From the NCBI RefSeq assembly GCF_000422825.1, contig NZ_AUGU01000016.1, forward strand, positions 1 through 64,000: 64,000 nt of DNA. The letters are read 5' to 3'. Both the position numbers and the translations under genes were made by a program. Position 1 is the first letter of the stretch, and every line of letters begins with the position of its first letter. Below the pieces are notes generated by a model, which saw only the letters and a list, made by a program, of their open reading frames with translations, was not told where the DNA came from and did no database searches. Below, in pieces: positions 18,498 to 25,914 of this stretch. The DNA comes from Nocardioides insulae DSM 17944. Its GTDB lineage: Bacteria > Actinomycetota > Actinomycetes > Propionibacteriales > Nocardioidaceae.

Positions 18498-19189
18498 GCG
18501 TCCTTGAGCACGTAACCGACCCCACGCACGGTGTGGATCAGTCGGGGCTCCTCGTCGGCCTCGGTCTTGCGGCGCAGATAGCCCACGTAGACCTCGAGCG
18601 AGTTGGCGGTCGTGGGGAAGTCGAAGCCCCAGACCTCCTCGAGGATGAAGGACCGCTCCAGCACCCGGCGCGGCCTGCGCAGGAACATCTCCAGCAGCGA
18701 GAACTCGGTGCGGGTCAGCTCGATGCGGCGCTCGCCCCGGGTGACCTCCCGGGTGGCGGTGTTCATCGTGAGGTCCTCGAAGGTGAGCAGCTCCTCGGCC
18801 TCCTCGCCGGTCGGCACGCGCCGCAGCAGCGCGCGGACCCGGGCGAGCAGTTCCTCCAGTGCGAACGGCTTGGTGAGGTAGTCATCGGCGCCGGCGTCCA
18901 GCCCCTCCACCCGGTCCCCGACCGCATCGCGCGCGGTCAGCACCAGGATGGGTACGTCGTTGCCCGCGGAGCGCAGGGCCTTGGTCGTCTCGATCCCGTC
19001 GAGCCGGGGCATCATCACGTCGAGCACCACCAGATCGGGGTGGACGTTGCCCAGCGTCACGAGCGCCTCCGCGCCGTCCGCGGCCAGGACCACTTCGTAG
19101 CCGTTGAACTCGAGGGACCGGCGCAGCGACGTGCGCACCGCCTGGTCATCGTCGACGACGAGGATTCTGGGCTTGCTGGCCGTGGTCAC
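18494..19189 (-). CDS. MprA-like OmpR-family response regulator
   Basis: A 231-residue regulator. The receiver domain has phospho-acceptor Asp 57 (VVLDVMMP), Asp pair DDD near 13-15, and Lys in LTKPF. The C-terminal winged helix ([20 protein letters not shown], then VYVGYLRRK) is OmpR/PhoB type. GTG 19189 is chosen because the receiver domain begins within ten residues of it. It is the first gene of a three-gene operon with the sensor kinase and a lipoprotein. A perfect 15-bp hairpin element lies 63 bp upstream. Confidence 0.88.
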   Translation of the reverse strand: MTTASKPRILVVDDDQAVRTSLRRSLEFNGYEVVLAADGAEALVTLGNVHPDLVVLDVMMPRLDGIETTKALRSAGNDVPILVLTARDAVGDRVEGLDAGADDYLTKPFALEELLARVRALLRRVPTGEEAEELLTFEDLTMNTATREVTRGERRIELTRTEFSLLEMFLRRPRRVLERSFILEEVWGFDFPTTANSLEVYVGYLRRKTEADEEPRLIHTVRGVGYVLKDA

Positions 19190-19252
19190 GGGTCCACTGT
19201 GCCATTCCCTGCTGAGCCGAGCCTGAGAACGTGGGATGAGGGGGGTGGCGGC

Positions 19253-19284
19253 GCAACTTTCCCCGGTGGACCGGGGAAAGTTGC
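19253..19284. repeat. Perfect 15-bp inverted repeat (hairpin element)
   Basis: GCAACTTTCCCCGGT (19253-19267) is the exact reverse complement of ACCGGGGAAAGTTGC (19270-19284), with a 2-nt centre. It lies between divergent promoters (response regulator and MoxR ATPase), so it is not a simple terminator. A decayed relative is at 55245. It may be a dispersed palindromic repeat or a protein-binding site. Confidence 0.7.
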
Positions 19285-19406
19285 ACTCCCCGGTCGTCGC
19301 TACACCGGGGGACTGCGCCTGATGCCCACCACGTCGGTGCCCACCTACTGAGCAAGCGCTCAGTAACCTCTTCCGTACGCCGACCGCAAGTGTTTGGATG
19401 GGCGGC

Positions 19407-20270
19407 ATGACCTGGTTCACCTCGCCCGCCGATGCCGTCGACCGTCTCCAGGCGGTGGGCTACCTCGCGGATCAGACGACCGCGCTGACGTCGTACCTCA
19501 CCGGCACCCTGGAGAAGCCGCTCCTCCTCGAGGGGCCGGCCGGCGTGGGCAAGACCGAACTCGCCAAGGCGGTCGCCCGGGCCACCGGCGCCGATCTGGT
19601 GCGTCTGCAGTGCTACGAGGGCCTGGATGAGGCCCGCGCGCTCTACGAGTGGAACTACAAGAAGCAGTTGCTCCGGATCCAGGCCTCCGGCACCGACCAG
19701 GCGTGGGAGGAGACCCACGACGACATCTTCAGCGAGGAGTTCCTGCTCACCCGGCCGCTGCTGACCGCGATCCGGCGCGACGAGCCGACCGTGCTGCTGA
19801 TCGACGAGGTCGACAAGACCGACGTCGAGGTGGAGGGGCTCCTGCTCGAGGTGCTCTCCGACTTCCAGGTCACCATTCCCGAGCTCGGCACCGTCTCCGC
19901 GCGGCGTCGCCCGTTCGTCATCCTCACCTCCAACGCCACCCGCGAGCTCTCCGAAGCGGTCAAGCGGCGCTGCCTCTACCTCCACCTCGACTACCCGACC
20001 GCCGACCGTGAGCGCGAGATCGTCCACTCCCAGGTGCCCGGGCTCTCCGACAAGGTCGCCGAGCAGCTGGTGACGACCGTGGCCCGACTGCGCGAGCTGG
20101 AGCTGAAGAAGGCGCCCTCGATCGCCGAGTCGGTCGACTGGGCCCGCACCCTGGTCGCCCTGGAGATCCAGGAGCTCGACGAGAAGGTCATCGACGACAC
20201 CCTCGGGGTCGTGCTCAAGCACTCCTCCGACCACAAGCGCGCCATCCGCGAGCTCAAGCTGCGGCGCTGA
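19407..20270 (+). CDS. MoxR-family AAA+ ATPase
   Basis: A 287-residue single-domain AAA+ ATPase. Walker A GPAGVGKT is at 43-50, Walker B LLIDEVDK at 130-137, and sensor 1 [10 protein letters not shown] follows. MoxR ATPases act as chaperones for maturation or metal insertion, usually with a partner VWA protein, and such a gene follows 8 nt later. The length and partner resemble CoxD/CoxE of CO dehydrogenase maturation, but no dehydrogenase genes are present, so the client is unknown. ATG 19407 is preferred over 19398 because GGATGGG then serves as the ribosome site. Confidence 0.85.
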   Translation: MTWFTSPADAVDRLQAVGYLADQTTALTSYLTGTLEKPLLLEGPAGVGKTELAKAVARATGADLVRLQCYEGLDEARALYEWNYKKQLLRIQASGTDQAWEETHDDIFSEEFLLTRPLLTAIRRDEPTVLLIDEVDKTDVEVEGLLLEVLSDFQVTIPELGTVSARRRPFVILTSNATRELSEAVKRRCLYLHLDYPTADREREIVHSQVPGLSDKVAEQLVTTVARLRELELKKAPSIAESVDWARTLVALEIQELDEKVIDDTLGVVLKHSSDHKRAIRELKLRR

Positions 20271-20278
20271 GGCGCGCG

Positions 20279-21715
20279 ATGAGTACGCCGGACACCCACC
20301 TCCAGACCCAGGCCTCGTCCCCGACGGGACTGGTCGAGCGCCACATCGCCTTCCTCGACGCTCTGCGCGGCGCCGGCCTGCCGGTCTCGCTGGTCGAGGG
20401 CCTCGACGCCGTCGACGCGCTGAGCGTGGTCGAGTGGGGCGACCGGACCACCGTCCGTGACACGTACGCCGCCACGCTGGTCAAGAAGCAGACCCAGCGG
20501 CCGACCTTCGACGCGCTCTTCGAGCTGTACTTCCCCCGGATGGTCGGGGAGGGCCGCCGCGTCGCCGAGGCCGAGGAGGAGGCGGCCGACCAGGGCGCGG
20601 AGCCCGAGGCTCGCGCCAAGGACGGCCCCCAGGCGCTCGAGGAGTTCCGCGAACTGCTGGCCGAGGCCCTGGCCGAGGGCGACGAGGAGCGGATGCGGCA
20701 GCTGGCCGCCGAAGCCGTCGGCCGGTTCGGCGCGATGCCCGGTCGTGGGCCCGGACTCAGCTCCTGGTCGTCGTACACCGCACTGCGCCGGCTCGCGCCG
20801 GACGAGCTGGTCGCCCGGATCATCTCCGGCCTTCGCCGCGGCGGCTGGAGCGAGGAGGAGGCCGCCCGCGCGATCAACAAGCGGGTCGGTGGTTGGACCA
20901 CGATGGTCGAGGCCGACGCCCGTCGCCGGATCGCGGAGGAGAAGGGCCCCGACCATGTCGCCAAGGTGGCGGTGCGCTCACCGATCGACCGGCTGGACTT
21001 CCTCACCGCTCGGCGCTCCGACCTGGAGGAGATGCGCCGCCAGATCTACCCGCTCGCGCGCCGGCTCGCCACCCGGCTCACCCAGGAGCACCACGCCAAG
21101 CGGCGCGGCACCCTCGACTTCCGGCGTACCGTCCGCGCGTCGATCAACACCGGCGGCGTACCGATCGACACCCGGCACAAGCCGAAGCGGCCCCACCGCA
21201 CCGAACTCGTCGTGCTCTGCGACGTCTCCGGATCGGTGGCCAACTTCGCCAACTTCACCCTGATGCTGGTCTTCGCCCTGCGGGAGGCATTCCAGGGCGT
21301 GCGGGCGTTCATGTTCATCGACGACATCCATGAGGTCACCTCCTACTTCGACCCCGGCAACGACATGGTCGACACGATGACCGAGCTGGCCAAGGCCTCC
21401 GCCAACGCCACCGTCTACGGCCGCACCAACTACGGCCGCTCGTTCAACCGCTTCCTCGAGGAGCACCGCGAGGCGCTCGGCCCGAAGAGCTCCGTGCTCA
21501 TCCTCGGGGACGCCCGCAGCAACTACGCCGACCTGCAACTGGACGCCCTCAAGACGATGAAGTCCGCCGTCCGGCACGCCTGGTGGCTCAACCCGGAGGC
21601 CCTGCGGCACTGGAACACCGGCGACTCGGCCGCCCGCGAGTACGGCGACGTGGTCGACATGGTCGAGTGCCGCAACCTCACCCAGCTCGAGTCCTTCGTC
21701 CACGAGATCCTGTAG
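20279..21715 (+). CDS. VWA-domain protein (CoxE-like), partner of the MoxR ATPase
   Basis: A 478-residue protein. The N-terminal half is mostly helical and charged, with a low-complexity Glu/Ala patch near 97-115. The C-terminal VWA domain has the metal-ion site DVSGS at 315-319 and a later threonine in GRTNYG. CoxE-type proteins work with MoxR ATPases in protein maturation. No signal peptide or membrane segment is seen, so both should be cytoplasmic. It is clearly one operon with the ATPase gene, with an 8-nt gap. Confidence 0.85.
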   Translation: MSTPDTHLQTQASSPTGLVERHIAFLDALRGAGLPVSLVEGLDAVDALSVVEWGDRTTVRDTYAATLVKKQTQRPTFDALFELYFPRMVGEGRRVAEAEEEAADQGAEPEARAKDGPQALEEFRELLAEALAEGDEERMRQLAAEAVGRFGAMPGRGPGLSSWSSYTALRRLAPDELVARIISGLRRGGWSEEEAARAINKRVGGWTTMVEADARRRIAEEKGPDHVAKVAVRSPIDRLDFLTARRSDLEEMRRQIYPLARRLATRLTQEHHAKRRGTLDFRRTVRASINTGGVPIDTRHKPKRPHRTELVVLCDVSGSVANFANFTLMLVFALREAFQGVRAFMFIDDIHEVTSYFDPGNDMVDTMTELAKASANATVYGRTNYGRSFNRFLEEHREALGPKSSVLILGDARSNYADLQLDALKTMKSAVRHAWWLNPEALRHWNTGDSAAREYGDVVDMVECRNLTQLESFVHEIL

Positions 21716-21720
21716 CTCCC

Positions 21721-21829
21721 CGACCGTGCGTCACGCTGCCGCGGTGTAGCTCCCGGCGCGAGCGTGTCGCCCGGCCGGTGCGTGCAAAGGACAGGGTGCA
21801 CCGACCGTGCGCCACGCTGCCGCGGTGTA
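21721..21829. repeat. 28-bp imperfect direct repeat pair
   Basis: A 28-bp sequence beginning CGACCGTGCG and ending GCCGCGGTGTA occurs at 21721-21748 and 21802-21829, with one mismatch (T/C at unit position 11). GTAGCTCCC also occurs at 21713 and 21745. The pair fills the 130-bp space between the convergent VWA gene and type VII accessory operon. No hairpin terminator was seen here. Confidence 0.65.
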
Positions 21830-21845
21830 ACGCTCAGGGACCGGA

Positions 21846-23144
21846 TCAGCTGAGGTAGCCCAGGTCTCGGATCCGGTCGATCTCGGCGCGCAGGGTCTCG
21901 TGCTCGGCCGAATCGGCGGCTCGGGCGCCGGCGACGTACGGGCTCTCGGCCGTGCCGAGCACCGCGTCGGCGTCGAAGACGACGGTGACCCGGTGCTCGG
22001 CGGAGGCGTTGACCAGCGAGCCGAGCAGGGCGACCGGGTCGGCGCGGTCCTCCAGGGCGAGCATCCGCACGCGCTCGGGGACGCGCGGGACGTGCGCAGC
22101 GGGGGAGCCGGCGGTGACGACCTGCTCGACCTCGAAGGTGCCCTCGGGCGGGTCCGCCGCGAGTTCGGCAGCCGCGCCACCGCCCGCGGCCGAACCCACC
22201 AGCATGACCTTGGCACCGGGCGGCACGGAGCTCTCGATGGCACGGGCGGCCTCGGAGGTGTAGCTGGACAGGTCGCCGTTGACCAGCCGCAGCCGGCCGC
22301 CGGCCTGGACGTTCGCGGAGGGGCCGGGCAGGAAGGCGATGTAGCGACCGGCACCCACCGGGCGCACCGCGACGGTCGCGGTGACCTCCTCCAGGGCGGC
22401 CATCAGCCCCTCCAGGCCGCGCGGAGCAGGGACGGTGGCGACGCTCACCCCGTCGGGCGAGGGCTCGGTCGGCTCCTCGACCGAGGCGTCCTCGGCGAGC
22501 TCACCGGCCAGATCGCGCAGCGCGGCAGCGGCGTGGGTGGGCAGGGGGAGGACCCCCATCGCTCGGAGCCCGGCGCGGGCGGCGGCCGGGGCCTGCTCAC
22601 CCGGTGGCATCCCGGCGGTCAGCAGGGCCCGCAGTTGGAGGCTCTCGATCAGCCCGCCGCCGGTGGCCAGATGGTCCATCAGCTCCGGGTGATCGGTGGC
22701 GAGCTCGCCCAGGAAGCTGGTCACGCTGTCCCGATCCAGCGCGTCGGTCTCGATCAGCCCGGCGGTCACGATCGCGCCGCCCAGCGCGACCTCCGGAGCG
22801 AGGTAGCCGATCGCCCGACCGGCGATCGAGCCGAGCGTGGCATACGCCGCCTGCTGCAGCTCATCGATCCAGCGGTAGGTCAGCACCGTGGCCCGGACGA
22901 CGAGCGCGTCGGCGTCCAGCTCGATGGAGCGGCTCAGCAGGCCGGCCTTGCCCGTCGTCGCCGCCCGGACATCCTCTTCCACGCGGGCGTGTGTCGTGGT
23001 GGACAGCGGGGCGGACTCGGCCACCGCGGGGTCGCGGAGGATGTCGCCACCCAGGCCCGCACGGGCACGGAGGTCCTCGCCGACGCCGTCGAAGGCGTCC
23101 GCGAGAGCGAGCATCTGCTGGTACTTGTCTTCCTCGGTGCTCAT
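21846..23144 (-). CDS. Alpha/beta hydrolase-fold protein without canonical nucleophile, type VII locus
   Basis: A 432-residue protein. Residues 1-210 look helical. The C-terminal part (about 240-432) follows the alpha/beta hydrolase pattern of actinobacterial type VII-linked proteins: a nucleophile-elbow strand, then VVTAGSP and a MLALEDRADPV strand. The elbow, normally GHSQGG, reads GSAAGG (317-322), so Ala 319 takes the serine position. It is therefore probably not an active hydrolase, unless Ser 318 acts. No signal peptide is visible. It is last in an operon with a WXG-like and an EspG-like gene (ATGA overlap), so it may be a substrate or structural partner of the secretion system. Confidence 0.6.
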   Translation of the reverse strand: MSTEEDKYQQMLALADAFDGVGEDLRARAGLGGDILRDPAVAESAPLSTTTHARVEEDVRAATTGKAGLLSRSIELDADALVVRATVLTYRWIDELQQAAYATLGSIAGRAIGYLAPEVALGGAIVTAGLIETDALDRDSVTSFLGELATDHPELMDHLATGGGLIESLQLRALLTAGMPPGEQAPAAARAGLRAMGVLPLPTHAAAALRDLAGELAEDASVEEPTEPSPDGVSVATVPAPRGLEGLMAALEEVTATVAVRPVGAGRYIAFLPGPSANVQAGGRLRLVNGDLSSYTSEAARAIESSVPPGAKVMLVGSAAGGGAAAELAADPPEGTFEVEQVVTAGSPAAHVPRVPERVRMLALEDRADPVALLGSLVNASAEHRVTVVFDADAVLGTAESPYVAGARAADSAEHETLRAEIDRIRDLGYLS

Positions 23145-24088
23145 GCGCTCGCTCCCGCACTCAGCTCGGACAGCACCGGCGCGAGCTCCTGGGCGAGGTC
23201 CCCCGGTTCGATGCGGCGTACGTCGACCCACAGCTCGCCGTCCCGGTGGACAGGCCGCAGGGCGCGCCACCCGTCGGTGAGGAGGGTCCAGCTGAGGACG
23301 CCGGCCATGGTGGTCGCCTCCGCGGACACGTCGGCCGCGAGCGCGCGGAGCCTTCCGCGGGCCTCGCCGGCGAGTGCGCCCAGGAGCGTGGCGACCTCGC
23401 CGGTGGGCAGGGGGCGGCCGTCGGGATCGGTGATCTGATGGTGGGCGGCGAGCACCGGCACGAGATCGGTCCGGCCCGAGCGGTGTGCCTCGGTGGTGGC
23501 GGAGACGAGCTCGAAGGGGACGAGCAGCGAGTCGGGCTCGAGTGCGGAGGCGCCCAACGCGGTCTCCTCGGGCAGCACGGCCACGCGCGCGAGCTCGCCC
23601 GGCCAGGCGCTGGTGGCGAACCAGGAAAGCTCGAAGACCAGTCCGTCGACCGTGGCCAGGGTCGCGACCGCTTCTCCGGCCTGGCGGTGCCAGGCGTGCA
23701 GCTGGCTCTCCTCGACGGCCACGTCGAGGTCGAGGGCCAGCACCGGCGTGGCCAGCAGGCCCATCGCGCCGGCGAGGCCGCGCTCGAGTCGGCCCTCGGC
23801 GGAGAGCAGGCCCCGCCGGGCCAGGGACTCCTCCGCATCGTGCAGGGCGGCCAGGGCCTCGGTGTACACCTGTTCCTCGACGGTGCCGGGGCTCACGCCG
23901 AGCCGGGCGTCGAGCGCGGACCCGCCGCGCGGGGCGGCGAGGTCGAAGGGGAGCGGGGCGCCGGAGGCGTGCTCGGCAGCCAACCTCAGCTCCGGCAGGG
24001 TGAGCGCGGCCCGGCGGGGAACCGCGTCGAGCGGGGCCGGCGGTGTGGGGGCCGGGGGCGTCGGGGAACCGAGGTCGATCGTGGTCAC
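23141..24088 (-). CDS. EspG-like type VII secretion chaperone
   Basis: A 315-residue cytoplasmic protein. The opening ALTLPELRLAAEHASGAPLPF and the core strands (WPGELARVAVLPE) resemble the EspG family, which binds PE/PPE- or WXG-type substrates and delivers them to the ESX machine. The match is by pattern, not search. GTG 24088 is chosen because it overlaps the preceding stop as GTGA; ATG 24103 is an alternative five codons earlier. It lies between a WXG-like gene and a hydrolase-fold gene with overlapping ends, so the three are translated together. Confidence 0.6.
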   Translation of the reverse strand: MTTIDLGSPTPPAPTPPAPLDAVPRRAALTLPELRLAAEHASGAPLPFDLAAPRGGSALDARLGVSPGTVEEQVYTEALAALHDAEESLARRGLLSAEGRLERGLAGAMGLLATPVLALDLDVAVEESQLHAWHRQAGEAVATLATVDGLVFELSWFATSAWPGELARVAVLPEETALGASALEPDSLLVPFELVSATTEAHRSGRTDLVPVLAAHHQITDPDGRPLPTGEVATLLGALAGEARGRLRALAADVSAEATTMAGVLSWTLLTDGWRALRPVHRDGELWVDVRRIEPGDLAQELAPVLSELSAGASA

Positions 24089-24522
24089 GGGCGTCCTGTC
24101 CATGGGGTCGGGAGTCCCGGGAGTTCGACGCTGAGCCAGTCCTTGTGGCCGGATGGCGGCGGAACGAAGGCCGTCAGCTGCCGATCGGCGGGGTCGCTGT
24201 CGTGGCCCGCGGCGAGCCGGGCACGGGCCTCCGCACGGAGGGCGCCCGCCTTTCGCTCCTGCGAATCGATCATGTCGTTGCGCACGTCGATCTCGGTGGC
24301 GTGTTGCTCCAGGCTCTCGGCGGCGGTCTCGTGCCGCGCGGCGGTCTCACGGAGTGCGATCGCCCGCTCGCGGATCCGGAGCCGCATCGAGTCCGCGGCC
24401 CGTCCGTGCCAGGCGGAGGACTCGGCGCGGGCGACCAGCTGATCGGCCAGCATCCGGATGTCGACGGCCTGCTCGCGCAGTTGGTCGACCCGTCGACGCA
24501 TCACCTCGCTGTCGCCGTACAT
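24085..24522 (-). CDS. WXG-like helical protein, candidate type VII substrate
   Basis: A 145-residue protein whose first 100 residues form a helix-turn-helix hairpin rich in Arg and Glu. The turn carries SAWHGRAADSM (Trp 38-His-Gly 40), the WXG motif in its normal place. The C-terminal 45 residues are Pro-rich and end in PWTGRP. ATG 24522 is chosen because AGGGGGG precedes it; ATG 24561 has no ribosome site. It heads an operon with EspG-like and hydrolase-fold genes. A TACTGT box at 24576-24581 could be its -10 element. Confidence 0.6.
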   Translation of the reverse strand: MYGDSEVMRRRVDQLREQAVDIRMLADQLVARAESSAWHGRAADSMRLRIRERAIALRETAARHETAAESLEQHATEIDVRNDMIDSQERKAGALRAEARARLAAGHDSDPADRQLTAFVPPPSGHKDWLSVELPGLPTPWTGRP

Positions 24523-24600
24523 CAGCCCCCCTCGAGCCTCGCGCCGTGAGATCACGATCATGGCGCACGGCGCCGACAGTACCCGGCGCGGCCCTGCTCG

Positions 24601-24631
24601 CGCCGTACCGGCCGGTGTCAGCGGTACGGCG
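24601..24631 (-). terminator. Hairpin after the LytR_C gene
   Basis: CGCCGTACC (24601-24609) pairs with GGTACGGCG (24623-24631), directly after the stop at 24632. It would separate the LytR_C unit from the WXG-like operon. Confidence 0.5.
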
Positions 24632-25162
24632 TCACACGGCGGGGTCGGCGGAGGGCTGGGCCGAGGGCACCGGCCCGCACACGAGCGTGTCCGCCTTGAC
24701 CTTCACCGTGCGCCTCCCCGAGGACGGCTTGTCGAAGTTGTCACCCACCACGACCACGATGCCGGGAGCCGAGGTGGTCCGCTCGACCACCTTGGGCCGG
24801 CCCAGCCGGTTGGCGAGCAGTTGCACCGCCGGGCTGCCGGCGTCGGCGGTCCAGATCTGGACCTTGCGCACCTTGGTGCCCTCGGGCGCGTTCCCGCTGG
24901 TGCCGCGGGCGAAGCCCTGGTCGCTGAGCTGGGACATGGTGCGGCTCGCCAGCCCGAAGCGCTTGCCGGCGTTGAGCACGCTCACCACGACCTGCTTGGG
25001 GGCGAGCTTGTCGCCCGCGGAGTACTTCTTCTGGATGCACAGCGGCGGTTCGACCGCCTCGGGCACCGGCTCGGTCAGCCTGTTCCAGCCCCAGTACCCT
25101 CCCGCCACCAGCAGCAGGCACAGCACCACCAGAGTGATGGCGGCGCGGACGTGCCGGGACAT
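24632..25162 (-). CDS. LytR C-terminal (LytR_C) domain membrane protein
   Basis: A 176-residue protein. One membrane segment at about 8-27 (ITLVVLCLLLVAGGYW) is followed by an extracytoplasmic domain. Residues 60-150 (VVVSVLNAGKRFGLASR to VVVVGDNFD) match the LytR_C domain found at the end of cell-wall ligases and alone in proteins such as mycobacterial VirR. It lacks the ligase domain, so it likely has a structural envelope role. ATG 25162 lies 1 nt after the stop of the VapB-like gene, so the two are co-translated. Confidence 0.8.
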   Translation of the reverse strand: MSRHVRAAITLVVLCLLLVAGGYWGWNRLTEPVPEAVEPPLCIQKKYSAGDKLAPKQVVVSVLNAGKRFGLASRTMSQLSDQGFARGTSGNAPEGTKVRKVQIWTADAGSPAVQLLANRLGRPKVVERTTSAPGIVVVVGDNFDKPSSGRRTVKVKADTLVCGPVPSAQPSADPAV

Positions 25163-25163
25163 C

Positions 25164-25460
25164 TCACGCCCCCACGGTGTGGACTCGGGCATGCAGGACC
25201 ATGCGCTGCTGGAGCGCGGCGCGGAGCGCGCGGTGCAGGCCGTCCTCCAGGTAGTAGTCGCCCCGCCACTGCACCACATGGGCGAACAGGTCACCGTAGA
25301 AGGTGGAGTCCTCGTCGAGCAGGGTCGCCAACTGGAGGGTGTCCTTGGTCGTGACCAGTTCGTCCAGTCGGATCTGGCGGGGCGGCAGCGCGGCCCAGTC
25401 GCGCGGGCTGAGGCCGTGCTCGGGGTACGGCCGCCCCAGCCCCACGCGTTTGAAGATCAC
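25164..25460 (-). CDS. VapB-family antitoxin-like small protein
   Basis: A 98-residue protein beginning IFKRVGLGRPYPEHGLSPRDWAALPPRQIRLDELVTTK. It is the conserved actinobacterial small protein that databases often label VapB-family antitoxin. No PIN-domain toxin gene lies beside it, so a toxin-antitoxin role is doubtful. The conserved YGDLFAHVVQWRG and YYLEDGLHRALRAAL segments suggest a compact fold. GTG 25460 is chosen because the conserved N-terminus starts there and a TATAGT box lies 6 nt upstream. It is co-translated with the LytR_C gene. Confidence 0.7.
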   Translation of the reverse strand: MIFKRVGLGRPYPEHGLSPRDWAALPPRQIRLDELVTTKDTLQLATLLDEDSTFYGDLFAHVVQWRGDYYLEDGLHRALRAALQQRMVLHARVHTVGA

Positions 25461-25466
25461 GGGCGC

Positions 25467-25472
25467 ACTATA
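25467..25472 (-). promoter_or_regulatory. -10 box TATAGT, leaderless promoter of the VapB-like/LytR_C pair
   Basis: TATAGT on the minus strand is 6 nt before GTG 25460. It is the best -10 match in the window. There is no ribosome site, so the mRNA probably begins at the start codon. Confidence 0.6.
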
Positions 25473-25513
25473 AACCCGGTGACTCCGCTTCCCGAGGTTG
25501 GTCCGGGACACGA

Positions 25514-25552
25514 CCGCGGCCCGTCCGGAAGCAGGTTCCGGACGGGCCGCGG
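25514..25552. terminator. Strong hairpin, perfect 17-bp arms
   Basis: CCGCGGCCCGTCCGGAA (25514-25530) pairs perfectly with TTCCGGACGGGCCGCGG (25536-25552) around a 5-nt loop. It follows the 59-residue gene and separates it from the VapB-like promoter. There is no T-tract. Confidence 0.7.
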
Positions 25553-25585
25553 GGAAGTCTCGTGGCGGGTAGCCGACGGGGTCGG

Positions 25586-25765
25586 TCAGGCGGACCAGCG
25601 CAGGGAGTCGTAGGCGATGTCGGCCAGCGCGTTCACGCCACGCAGGTCCTCACGTTCTTCCATCAACCGGTTCAGCCCCTGGGCGTGTCGGCTCTTCAGA
25701 CTGTGGCGCTGCAGCGTGGTCGGCTCGAACTCGCGGGTGCGGTCGGTCGCGGTGGGGTTCTCCAT
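25586..25765 (-). CDS. Small 59-residue protein of unknown function in the type VII locus
   Basis: A short gene with a strong AGGAGG ribosome site 5 nt before ATG 25765 and codon use like its neighbours. The product starts MENPTATDRTREFEP and ends IAYDSLRWSA. It is soluble and charged, predicted helical after residue 15, without signal peptide, cysteines or membrane segment. It lies downstream of eccC on the same strand, with a 149-bp gap, and ends before a strong terminator. I do not recognise the family. A role in the secretion locus is suggested by position only. Confidence 0.65.
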   Translation of the reverse strand: MENPTATDRTREFEPTTLQRHSLKSRHAQGLNRLMEEREDLRGVNALADIAYDSLRWSA

Positions 25766-25914
25766 CGGGGCCTCCTGTGGTGGTCACTGTCGGGTGGCTC
25801 CCATCCTTGCCCCGGTGAATCGACGCGTCGTTGCTTCCAGATGACGAGTGTGTGAACCGTTGTGCGAACGACTCAGATGGTGTATGGGACAGATCACACT
25901 CGACGTTCTTGACC

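Noticed and set aside
25164..25460. Toxin-antitoxin locus
   Set aside because: No toxin gene is adjacent, and the protein is a widespread conserved small protein whose VapB label is doubtful.
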